Part shown: positions 46,701 through 55,875 of the stretch, piece after piece
Layout: every line of letters starts with the position of its first letter
Position numbering within the stretch: position 1 is the first letter of the stretch
Assembly (NCBI GenBank): GCA_021613535.1
Contig: CP075492.1
Coordinates: forward strand, 16,616,001 to 16,680,000
DNA from: Adineta vaga
Lineage: Eukaryota; Rotifera
Length of the DNA stretch: 64,000 nt
Direction: 5' to 3'
Translations under genes and position numbers: made by a program
The notes under the pieces: generated by a model
Databases searched by the model: none
Told to the model about the DNA's origin: nothing
What the model saw: only the letters and a program-made list of their open reading frames with translations

Positions 46701-48570
46701 ACAACAACAACGTGGATAATGCATGACAACCAACTTCGTCAGCTCCATTAAAACAATTCCAAAAGCCATCGCATCGTGTATAAGTATTATTACATTGCCA
46801 ATATTCACATTCCGTTTCATCTGTTTCGTTACGTCCGTTAATGATAATAGGTGTGAGTTCTGTAAAGCCGTCACAAATAGTCGGAAATGATATCTGACTT
46901 CTACTATATAAAAGTGATATTTGTTCATCTTCGCAAACACCGATTTCATCAGTGGAGCAATGACACTCGCGATCTTGAACCAATGCTGGAGAGATGCACC
47001 AATTTTGTGTGTTACATTTGAAAAGATCATCTAATCCATACAGTAGACAGGAGCCATTGATCGAAGAACATTGTTCATCATCACTGTAGTCACAATCAGC
47101 CACAAAATTACAAAGACGATATTTTGGAATACATTTCGATGAATTCATACATTGGTACATGGTTACATTATTACAACTTGAAGAATAATTATGATTAATT
47201 TTGTTACAATGAGACAATTTTTGGTACAAAGGCAAAACATATTTGTTTAACCAAGTATGTTTAGGAGGTGGTCGGCCAAAATCTAACGGAAAATCAACAG
47301 GATGTCGACAGGTGGAAGTATCGAACGAAAGTAACGATTTATTCGGATAGAATCCATCACAAAACTGATCATTATAGCATACGTATCGGGGTGGTAACAT
47401 TCGAAATAAGGGGTCGAGTAGGTCTTGTTTGGTGTAAACAAAAAATATATGACCGAAAAGAACTGCACCGGCTGGTACGTTAATCATATCTGGACAGGTA
47501 TGATTGATAATATTACTGCATGTGAAACCGGAACAATGACTATAACATTGTTGGTTTGGTAGCTGTATAATATTTAACTGACATATGACTGCAATCCAAC
47601 AATCATTAGATATTAAGGCCGGTGCTGAATCGAATAACAGTTGACCGAGAAGCTGATTACGTTTTGAGGTACATGAACTTGTTAACCTAAATAAATTACT
47701 AGGAGAATCGTACCGTATTGGGCATATAATATCCTCTTCTTCAAATGCTGGTTCACCGAAAACAACTTGGTTCAATCCGAAATTGTTCGTTCTAATCTTG
47801 AGATATTCATCTGTCGCATCAAGACATTCGAAAGAATGTGGTCCATCATGTAAAAATGATTGCGATATACATTGTTTGTTAGCACATTCGTATTCATCTT
47901 GTGCACAATGACTTATTTTTAATTCCCAACACGATCCTTCGTCGACTCTATCTTGACAATCAACAGTTCCGTCACAAATTTCACTCCAATCGAGACATAT
48001 CGATTTCGAACCTCGGTTACATGCTAAGTGCATGTAACATGTTAGATTTTCCGGATTATAGTCTTGTTGATAAAATTCATGAATCACTTCATACAATGTC
48101 GAATCATTAGTTTTGACAATGTAGCTATCAAATGAATATTGACATGATGTGCCAAATCTAGGCGATGTACAATTGTAAAAAACTTGCTTTGCTAGTGCAG
48201 CTGATTGATTGGCATTGGAAAGATGATTTAAGTAATACTCATAATGTTCCATAACATCCAAAGGTGCTGACCAAAGGTATAATTGTTCTGTGGTAATGTT
48301 TTGTTTGTAGAGATCAGCAAACGTCAACTTTTTATCAATACTATTCTCTTCAATAGTCCATTCTAGTGGCCATTCAGTTAAACAATAATGAATTATGAGA
48401 TGAGTCTTACTGTCTTTTTTGACAGAAGCAGGAATATGAAAACAGTCATGTTGAAATACAATACCACTGTTATTAGCATCGAGTTCATTAGTAGAATAAA
48501 GATTCATTTGAGGGAAAGCGGTAACCCAATGTAGTAGAGCACAATACAGAAAATCGACGAAGAAATACAT
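43768..48570 (-). CDS. LDLa/EGF ectodomain 7TM receptor, intronless
   Basis: One uninterrupted 1600-aa frame. A leader (MYFFVDFLYCALLHWVTAF) is followed by about five or six LDL-receptor class A modules between residues 180 and 720, recognisable by C-x-x-x-x-x-C-D-G-x-x-D-C-x-D/N-x-x-D-E endings (for example ICDGTVDCQDRVDEGSC, LCNFVADCDYSDDEQC, RCDGFWNCFNGADEVGC). EGF-like modules lie between about 830 and 1310 (CLCPPSFYGNACQY, CICSQGFTGERCE, CICPKCFYGTLCQ). The last 275 residues hold seven TM helices with a rhodopsin-like TM3 end G-V-D-R-A and helix 8 QTYRVVLKNTIKRYRQN. There is no GPS autoproteolysis motif, so it is not a standard adhesion GPCR. It is probably a plasma-membrane receptor for a large extracellular ligand. 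The absence of introns over 4.8 kb is striking beside its intron-rich neighbours. Confidence 0.85.
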   Translation of the reverse strand: MYFFVDFLYCALLHWVTAFPQMNLYSTNELDANNSGIVFQHDCFHIPASVKKDSKTHLIIHYCLTEWPLEWTIEENSIDKKLTFADLYKQNITTEQLYLWSAPLDVMEHYEYYLNHLSNANQSAALAKQVFYNCTSPRFGTSCQYSFDSYIVKTNDSTLYEVIHEFYQQDYNPENLTCYMHLACNRGSKSICLDWSEICDGTVDCQDRVDEGSCWELKISHCAQDEYECANKQCISQSFLHDGPHSFECLDATDEYLKIRTNNFGLNQVVFGEPAFEEEDIICPIRYDSPSNLFRLTSSCTSKRNQLLGQLLFDSAPALISNDCWIAVICQLNIIQLPNQQCYSHCSGFTCSNIINHTCPDMINVPAGAVLFGHIFFVYTKQDLLDPLFRMLPPRYVCYNDQFCDGFYPNKSLLSFDTSTCRHPVDFPLDFGRPPPKHTWLNKYVLPLYQKLSHCNKINHNYSSSCNNVTMYQCMNSSKCIPKYRLCNFVADCDYSDDEQCSSINGSCLLYGLDDLFKCNTQNWCISPALVQDRECHCSTDEIGVCEDEQISLLYSRSQISFPTICDGFTELTPIIINGRNETDETECEYWQCNNTYTRCDGFWNCFNGADEVGCHALSTLLLFNCTDEYQHICVSPKTNQLTCLPLAKANDGRIDCAGGTDEPQLCRSLDHHPSFTNFYCRTNLGEYCVAYKHLCPLNNYEINADEKFCYTSPDMMQKRNIRKEAYGSRPSGVENFLCTREIDVKKPKIKYFSLGKLTDSIDQMALQQTNDMIFDSPIRQINAHQQRQRCQRGLPLQVWFNTKRNLSIETCLCPPSFYGNACQYQNQRVSLTLRIQTYSDSRRTVFTLIISLIDDSVERNIHSYHQLTYLYIRDCQTKFNIYLLYSSRPKNLTKNYSIHIDIYEKISWIYRGSYLVAINYPFLPVHRVAKELYIPRSRGNLQHCSDYQCVHGQRIKYVETSHDVCFCQCDSGWYGKYCTLSYVSGCSSDSRSIGITVTNRSICICPLHKWGSRCLLNNQICFANRTATCQNNGQCIPNDDSVSFGKEYSCICSQGFTGERCETEDNKLILSFHKDIVLPQTVLIHFIRVMDNGPPENGSTFKTILTYQNAITVRWSRPFHVAFLDLYNRNYYLVTVQKHYKPMSTVVRTINPIDRCEHISQVLNKTILELHPLRRIKYYQLPCEQHSPVLSCFYDDKHICLCSDHNHRRSTNCFEFNHHSEHTCLGQSTCEHGAHCVQDRAICPQTSVCICPKCFYGTLCQFSSNLFDLSFDVILGYHIQPNIPLIYQPSIVQFSMILVTILILFGIVNSILCIITFENKDLRQTGSGIYLLSSSILSLFTLIIFALKYGILIIAQMTYIENRPFLSLQCISIDFLLRVGLTLDQWLNSFVGVDRAITVIKGTSFDKKNSRKMAKYFTFVGIIMAISTTIHDPLHRQLTDEDGDGINERRIWCTLKFSNSLRTFNLFIVMFHFFLPFFLNVISAVIIIIMTTRQRTTVQKQQSYQNQLRIQLKHYNHLLTAPCLLIILALPRLIISFVGGCMKSTSSSWLFLIGYLISFTPTMLIFFIFILPSQTYRVVLKNTIKRYRQNIRTRLHLHP

Positions 48571-49562
48571 CGTTGAACACTTTGTGAAAGTCTCGAGTGA
48601 ATATAATTATATGAAAATTTTTCCTAATTATCCATATACATATCTCACTTTCTCGATGAGAAAATGTTGAGTTAAAAGTTTTTTTTTATTATAAAATATC
48701 ATGATGGATGTTGACAGAAATTACTTCTGCTCACATCCTGTTTGTTAAAATTTTAGAAGCCTCTGTAATATCATGCAGATTTTATCTAGTAGTGAACATG
48801 TGGCATTCTTCTGCACGGAAACAAATCTGAAAGCAACAATTTACTCAATACTCTATGCATTTTGTTTCATTCTAAATGCTAAAACCAATATTGATTCAAG
48901 TTGCCTTTGCGATCACTTATGCCACTGTCATGTTTCTTTTATTCAGGAATGTTCGATGCGAATGGTATATTTCGAGCCTTTTGTAAGATCAGGATTCGTC
49001 TTAAGGATTAACTTAGCTCGAAGTAGATAAAATTATTGAGAGCATCGTATTTTAGTCTGAAGATGCGAGACTGTTGTGCATACAAAATCTTTCATTGATG
49101 TTTGTAGACAATCTATTATAGATGTGGATATATAATTATAATATTTTCAGAAAGAATAATAGACAGAGAACATCTTTCCGATGTTCAACTGACTCTTGGT
49201 AAACATCGTTATCTGTTATCATGATATCATCATTCGAAGTTTGTTGGTCAGCTGAGAAGCGAAAAATACCATATTTTTATCTGACGATATTAGCTATGTC
49301 TTCACTCGAGAGACGAATCTCAATCTGTTTATTCGAAACGATATGAAAAAGAATGTGTATAGAAGATAGGAGAAACAGAAGAAGAAGAGTATGTAAAAGC
49401 ATGTTTGTATACATGCCTCCCCACCGATGAAAAATGAGCATACATTGAATAAAAAAAGACGACACGTGAAAAAATTCGAAGAGCAAACAAAATAGAATAA
49501 TAGTAGTGCACGAATATGAATTGTTCAGTGAAAAACAAAAATTTAATATTTGAGAACTGGAA

Positions 49563-49613
49563 TAGGGTGTGGGTATTCGCACATATCAAGGCGTACTCAC
49601 ACCCACCCTAACC
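49563..49613. repeat. telomere-like inverted repeat, copy m
   Basis: TAGGGTGTGGGTA (49563-49575) faces TACTCACACCCACCCTAACC (49594-49613). It shares 32 identical nucleotides, including the whole loop, with copy l. Confidence 0.75.
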
Positions 49614-49810
49614 GCTTTCACGACTTAGTTTATCAACCGGTTTTCGGCGATAATTCGATTTCTGATTACAGGTCAGACACGTTTAGAAAAAATAGGCGTC
49701 GAAACGTCTGCATCTTTTACGCAAATTTCACGAAAAGTTTGTTATGTGAACTTGTGAAATAGTCAACTGCAAAAAAAATAGTTTTTGCTTATATACTTTT
49801 CTTTTTCGTC

Positions 49811-49855
49811 CGTTTTACGGTAGCAGTCGGGAACGCCGATTGATGCCGTAAAACG
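49811..49855. other. strong hairpin
   Basis: CGTTTTACGG (49811-49820) and CCGTAAAACG (49846-49855) are perfect reverse complements; the loop has an inner CGG/CCG pair. It is G+C rich relative to the spacer. It may be a structured RNA or the end of an old element. Confidence 0.4.
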
Positions 49856-50049
49856 CGATAAAGTTATATAGTGTTCAAACGCGTTTTTCAACTGTCTTGT
49901 CTGCTTGGGTATGAGTATACATCTCTCAACAGCATTTCTTAATAAATAAGAATAGAACCATTATTGTTATTATTATTATTATTCCACTCTAACGAAGTCA
50001 GTGTTACAGTGACAGTTTTTCAGTATTTGTACTGAAATTGCGCGTCTTT

Positions 50050-50300
50050 AGATTAAAAATTATATGAATGGTTTTAAAGATTGAATTCAATTAGAAAATA
50101 AAATGTTGTTGATATTCGACGATACCTTTTGCATAAATACTTGAAAAAATATAAATATTTATTACTTTAATATCGTCATCATTCATAAAATTATTAAAAT
50201 CATTATCCATCTCACCTTTCTTTGATACATCGCCAGCCGATTCTTCTGCATTTTCTTTCCTTTTAAAGTAGGAAGTCAAAGATTTTTGTCTTGACGACAT
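50050..50300 (-). pseudogene. GPCR scrap joined to a short basic N-terminus
   Basis: The 69-codon frame 50300-50091 begins MSSRQKSLTSYFKRK, a style seen at the start of hAT/TTF-finger transposase-like proteins, and continues into INIYIFSS. From about 50170 down to 50050 the DNA matches the TM1-loop region of the GPCR at 51790-51720 (NIYIFSS, then a TCAACAACATTTTATTTT-type stretch) with substitutions and a stop. I read it as a duplicated, decayed GPCR fragment fused to unrelated sequence. Confidence 0.45.
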
Positions 50301-50557
50301 TCGTTGAACGTTATATTACCAAATGAAATAGAACAATACGAACGATATAAAAAATACAACGTAAAGAACAATTAGTCTGATATGAATGAACTTTATTCAT
50401 CTTTTTGTTCTTTTGAATGGACATCATGATCTATAACGAACAATAGACAATTTAGTACATCGATAAACTGAGTTGTGTAGTGTTCATATCCGACTGTTCT
50501 ATTCTTTTCTCATCAAAAAGCATATGCTATACATCCCTGATTAATAAAGTCGGCGAA

Positions 50558-50587
50558 CCGAGATCTCGGGTGGGCGCCGCCCAACCC
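50558..50587. other. G+C-rich overlapping palindromes
   Basis: CCGAGATCTCGG (50558-50569) is a perfect 12-bp palindrome overlapping a second stem, GGGTGGGC (50568-50575) with GCCCAACCC (5079 offset: 50579-50587, one bulged A). The two stems are mutually exclusive. It is the most G+C-rich spot in this part of the window. No tRNA cloverleaf fits. Confidence 0.4.
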
Positions 50588-50897
50588 TCTGAGTAAAACA
50601 CTGTCTCAACAGATACCAAGTGAATGACGTATTTACAGGACAGATAACTACCGATATAGTCACACGCTCATAAGACATCACTCTTGTTCGTCAACTATAA
50701 CAAAGTATGATTAATCGTTACGAATCAAAGCGAATTAGAAGATTGCTTGAAATCTAATGACAACACTTTCATCATGTTTTCACCTTTTCAATCCTGTCAG
50801 AGATTGCGCTACTAAGCTTTTATTAATATGATTAAGGAACAAAAAAATCATGAATTTATAACCAGTTATTGAGAAATAGATTGAGAAGATTAGATCA

Positions 50898-51900
50898 TCA
50901 AGTATGAAGTGTAGGATCAATTACATTTATATGTCGACGTCCAAGTCGACGACCTATGACTGTTCGACGAAATCGATTTGATGAGAAAAAGAAAACATAA
51001 AAACTTGCCTAAAAAGAATAAAAAAAAAGAAAATTTATATAAGAAATAATGATAGAAAAAACATACAGCATGATAAATTGATACTTCAGTACTGATAATT
51101 GCATGTGCATAATATTCTTTTGATAATCTATCCGGACTTCTAACATCTTCAGTTGTAATTATAAGGTATGCATACAAACTAGCCAATGGAATACAATAAA
51201 AAAAAGAAAGAATAATTTGTAAAAATGTCATTTTGATTAATTGTCGATCAGCTCGTTGTTCAGCAAGAACTCTTGTTTGACGAATATTTCGATAAGTTAA
51301 AAATGCAAACATAATCATAGTCAATATAGGAATTATACAAATAATAACAAGATAAAATATTGGTATGTATCTATTAAATGTTGGATTTATTCCAGTACAT
51401 AGATTAACGTATGGTAATATTCCAGTATATAAATAAAATGGAGTTGAATGAAAACAACAGAGAATAATCACGATAATAACAATTCGATAAGATATTTTCA
51501 TTTGACTCATTTGACGTAATGATGGTTTTGATGATGTTATTAAATATTGATCAATTGTTGATAAACATATCGCAGTTATTGATACTGTAGATGACATAAT
51601 TACAAGTGTTTGTCGTAATTTACACCAAAACCATGATATATTAACAAAATCATATCCATAACTATAAGATATTGACCGAGGTAAAAGATTAATCACAAGA
51701 AAAATTGTTTTAAAAATTGATTCAATAATAAAATAAAATGTTGTTGGTGTTTGACGATATGTTGTAACACTTGAAAATATGTAAATATTTATTGTATTAC
51801 CAATTATTCCAAAAATAAGTAGAATTATTCCACTATAAACAATTATTTGTTGACAAATAAATACAAAAGACATTCTATTTGTTGAAGAAGATATTGACAC
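50898..51900 (-). CDS. rhodopsin-type 7TM receptor (GPCR), two exons
   Basis: Exons 51900-51067 and 51008-50898 (58-nt intron, GTATGT...CTTTTTAG) give 314 aa; the unspliced frame would instead end in a low-complexity Phe-rich tail, so splicing is clearly right. TM1 has G-x-x-x-N (GIIGNTINIYIF), TM3 starts after WCKLRQT and ends S-T-I-D-Q-Y in place of DRY, and TM7 runs across the splice junction (STEVSIYHA then ASFYVFFFSSNRF), followed by the basic helix-8 segment RRTVIGRRLGRRH. One Cys at the top of TM3 pairs with VNLCTG in loop 2. It is a surface receptor with unknown ligand. A decayed piece of a close relative lies 600 bp downstream. Confidence 0.85.
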
Positions 51901-53579
51901 CTTGACAGTTAATGCAACCTTGTAAAAATGAATGTGAGAAAAAAAAGAACATTGAAGGATAAGCTGTTTTTTTACTTAACGACGTCAATTTTTGTTTTTA
52001 TGAAAATCACGAGTATGACATAGTAATTAATCTGTCTAAAGCGACTTATTTTTATAATGAACTAAAGTTTAAAACATGTTCTTTTATTGTATACTCAAAA
52101 AGTGAGTGCACTACTAAAATTCATGAGTGTATCCGGCCGTTTACACCATAACTTTCCAAAGAAGACGCAGATTGAGGTGACATTTTGTATATAATTCAGT
52201 CTCATCAATATCTCGGTCGAGTTCGAAAATGAGAATGATCTTTCAAAAAAAATGACCGAGTTATCGAAAAAGTTGTCATTAAGATATTAGCTTTGAACTA
52301 GGTCGTATTTTTATATCGAAACTTTGCCTCAAATGCGCAAAAACTACATCCACCAATCAATTTTCCTTAATATATCTTAGATGACCAGAAATTTTAGGGT
52401 TTCCCAAATGTCTGCTTTTGTAGCTATTGAAAAGGACGATGAAATGGTAAAAACCCAATCACGATAATTATCGATATTATTGAGCTATTATGCAAATACT
52501 AATGTTTGCATCTATCATATACCTTTTATCAATTCATACAGTTGCTTAGGACTGAAATCTTAACAGAGAATAACACAAAATATTCATTGAAAAGATTTTC
52601 TATATTAATTTTGATATGCAAATATTCCAACATAATGGATCTCTCCCATATACTTTTTGCAGCACACATAACTTTCAGATAAGATCCAAAGTTTTCGCAT
52701 TTATTATTGAAATAAGAATAGCTAATTTTAACCATCTTTCTCCTATCTAGAATTACAAAAGATTAGTTAATTTCTAAATGATCTACGTAACACCGAACAG
52801 TTATCAAACGACAGTATAATACATTCTTCAATACTGTTTGTTTTCTTCTTTTTTAAGTTTTCTTACCATTATGAGCAATGCGTATAATTTAGTTTATAAA
52901 TATTTATAATTCTATTAGAAAGATTAATTGTAAAAAAAATTATTCGAATAATTTTGATTCGTTTTAAATTGTCCGGAAAAAGAGAGTGTCGATACGAGAT
53001 GAATTATTTTATTAGACCCAAACATGATAAAAATAATCATTTTTTCCAGACAAGAAAGTCAGAAACGTTATATTTACATTATTTCAAATTGTGATTTATA
53101 TTATCTTTACTGATTCAGTTTTTATCGTTTTTTCGAAGGTTAGCTGGTCTATTCAGTATACCAATTCGTCTTTTTTCAATGAAATAAAAGATTAAATTCG
53201 TTTGTACAAGATTATGATTGTGAATATAAACGAGGTTAATATAATGTTCAAAAAAAATATTATTGAGCGCATATTCCTATCTTTTCTATGAGAAATGTAC
53301 TTTAAGCATAGCTTTATCTTTAATAAATAATTTACTGAAAGATTATTGCGTTGTAGAAATAAATTATTCATTTTAGAATATTAATCAGATAGAAAATATA
53401 TATTGATTTTGTTATTCATTTAAATTATACGGTCATATTCATCGATTATAAAGATAAATAAGTAAATATCTCTTCAATTATAAATTACTTTAATGTATAT
53501 TCTATTGATGAGAATCGATTCTATTCACATTTAAAACCTTTCTCATGTTTATTTTTTGTCAAATATCTAGACACTTATC
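51901..53579. other. spacer, 1.7 kb, no gene seen
   Basis: Very AT-rich; the part at about 52120-52340 is less so and contains ATATCTCGGTCGAG/CGAGTTATCG, but no closed repeat or coding frame was recognised. The minus frame at 52529-52735 is not supported. Confidence 0.4.
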
Positions 53580-54573
53580 TTTTTATTGACGATAACCATT
53601 TTCTTATAGAATATCTTTTTCCAACATAGATATTCATTTCTTTATCTAATATTAAGTATGCGAGATACTTTTCATGTCCATCGTCATTTTTTTCACCTAA
53701 TAATATTCTTCCAATTTGATCATTTTTTTCCATATCCAATATATACATATCTTCTGTCTGACTATCAACAAATATACTTTAAAGTAAATTAACACCATTC
53801 GAAGCAACGGTTATACCAATTGCACCTTGGTGAGGATCAAATGATTCAGTTAATGAATACTTTTGAATACGATTATTTTTTGTATCGACAACATAAAGAT
53901 TATCATGAACATTATCAATAAACAAATCTTCTGGTAAGCAGAGTCCACTTTCATTGAAATAGGACAAGATGATGATATTATCATTTGAATTGTTGATGCT
54001 GAGTAATTATTTAGAAAAGAAAAATCAAAGTAATCATAATATTCACGATGATTAGAAAAATATAGAATTAGGATAAAAGAACTTATGTACATTGTTCCAG
54101 AGAATTCGGTGGGGATTAATCAATTCTAATTCTTGTCAATGAGCATATATTTACAAATTGTTCTAATGATAGAAATTCTTTTCAATATATATTGCTTCTT
54201 ATACATTCGACAAAACTTGTTCGAATGCTGCACATTTTTTATAATATAATTTCATTTAGAAAATACGTTAATTAAGAATATTAGAATACTATTCCAATAA
54301 AAAATCTTGCTAACTTTGAAGTTTTGATGTGAATTTAGTTGTTGTTGTGTTATATAATATATGTGGAGTTTGAGTGGATGTTTTCAATAAAATTACTATA
54401 ATGACAACTAATAATAGAACTATCACTATTAATACACATAAAAGAGCAATTAAAATTTGTTTGTACGTTACAATCAAATAGTTTCTATTTGTCTGATTAT
54501 CTTCACCAGGACGAAGACGAACATAACCAGTTGAGAAAGAAGTCGTTGGTTGATCTTCTACGATATTATCCAT
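53580..54573 (-). pseudogene. decayed type II membrane NHL protein
   Basis: On the minus strand, 54573-54310 encodes MDNIVEDQPTTSFSTGYVRL, a TM helix (ILIALLCVLIVIVLLLVVIIVIL) and a Thr-rich stalk start, the usual N-terminus of bdelloid membrane NHL/kelch proteins. Then come stops; 53967-53779 gives one NHL blade (LCLPEDLFIDN, LYVVDTKNNRIQKY) and, in another frame, 53775-53580 gives further degenerate blades (IFVDSQTEDMYILDME, MNIYVGKRYSIRKW). A propeller needs five to six blades and one frame, so this is a relic. Confidence 0.6.
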
Positions 54574-55875
54574 CTGAAAAACTGAAACAAACAAAATCAA
54601 AAGTATTTTATTTTAACTAAATTCATTTTTTGTTTAATTTTCATTGTTCCTTCATCAATTCCATGTAATTTAATTCTTCAAAATTCTTTTTCTTATTTAA
54701 CGGATATCAATGAAAAAAGTGCCGATGTAATTAAAAATGTACTTTCGTTAAATATCATTATAAAATAAACAATTTTCATAAAATTGTTTTAATAATGTTT
54801 AATAGTAGTTGATTGCATTGAAATATTTTCTAAATGAATATTAATGACTAACGATCGAATGTTTCTTTGATTATTTTCCACAAAGTCACATGATATCATA
54901 GCTCTTTTTCTTATCATATCGTTTATTGATTTATTTTTTAGATTATAACAAATTTTATAATATACAAAGTTCACATGTTGTACGTGATGACGAACCTTTT
55001 TTTGAAAATCCTATTTCTCGAAAAAAATGTGCTTGTTGACCAGACCATCCCTGAGGGAGGAGGTATTAAGGGGTTTTAAATTTTTTTCTCAAAATTATTT
55101 CAGACATATGAATCGACTCAGTTTAAAAGCTGATTCCAAATATAGTGTTAGTTTTGAAAGGTGTGTGTGGATTTGGTTGTACTAGTCATAAAGTAAGGTT
55201 AATGTGACACCCACACCCTCAAAATATTTAATTCAAATATCGCACTATTAAAGTGAACATATACTATAGGCACATAAATGTCTTAACGTTAATACTAAAT
55301 GATGGACAGACTGACTTATTTAGACGATAATATCTTTGTAGTTTCTTTCTTCGTTCGCGTGTTCTCTTTTTGCATCATATAATTCGATAAAGAATCTTTA
55401 GACATAATATCATGTAATAATAATTGATATAATCTAGCAACTAACTGCCATACAAAATTAACTTGCAAATGTATTGAAAGAGGGCGTTTGTATCACATTT
55501 ATTTTCTCTGAATATTTTTATTCTGTGATATTGAATCACATGAGAAAATGTTATTAACTAAAATAAACTCTTAAATTCGCCTACATACATCCTCATTAAA
55601 ATGATATACATCATGTGATTCTACATCAAGTATTGAATTGATGAAAAAAAAAGTTCTTACACGATCATCATGTGCTTTTTACCGTTATAAATCGTTAATG
55701 AAAAAAAAACATGTATTTAAAATTCTATGATATATTATTTCTTTTTTTTTTATGAAATTAAAGTCCTTTTCTCAAGTATTCTAGAAAAATAAATACATAC
55801 TTTCATTACGACTCATAAAATACATATATATTAACTTTTTATCTAAATAATTGTTGTATTTCTGTAAATATTATA
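54574..55875. other. spacer, 1.3 kb
   Basis: AT-rich with repeat copy n; several A/T homopolymers. No supported frame. Confidence 0.45.
55158..55221. repeat. telomere-like inverted repeat, copy n
   Basis: AAGGTGTGTGTGGA (55158-55171) faces TGACACCCACACCCTCAAA (about 55204-55221). Confidence 0.6.

Larger units (their letters stand above)
48571..50090. other. spacer, 1.5 kb
   Basis: AT-rich. It contains repeat copy m, a perfect 10-bp hairpin (49811-49855) and an ATT microsatellite (about 49962-49982). Frames at 48773 (+), 49277 (-), 49329 (-) and 49550 (+) have no domains; the last three read through the repeat. Confidence 0.45.

Noticed and set aside
48773-49030. 85-codon plus-strand ORF
   Set aside because: Cys/Phe-rich by chance, no domain, no relatives in the window.
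49277-49762. Overlapping ORFs of 101, 86 and 70 codons
   Set aside because: All three run through repeat copy m or its flank and have no domain.
50540-50610. tRNA gene
   Set aside because: G+C-rich stems are present but no acceptor stem, anticodon loop or TTCGA-type arm fits.
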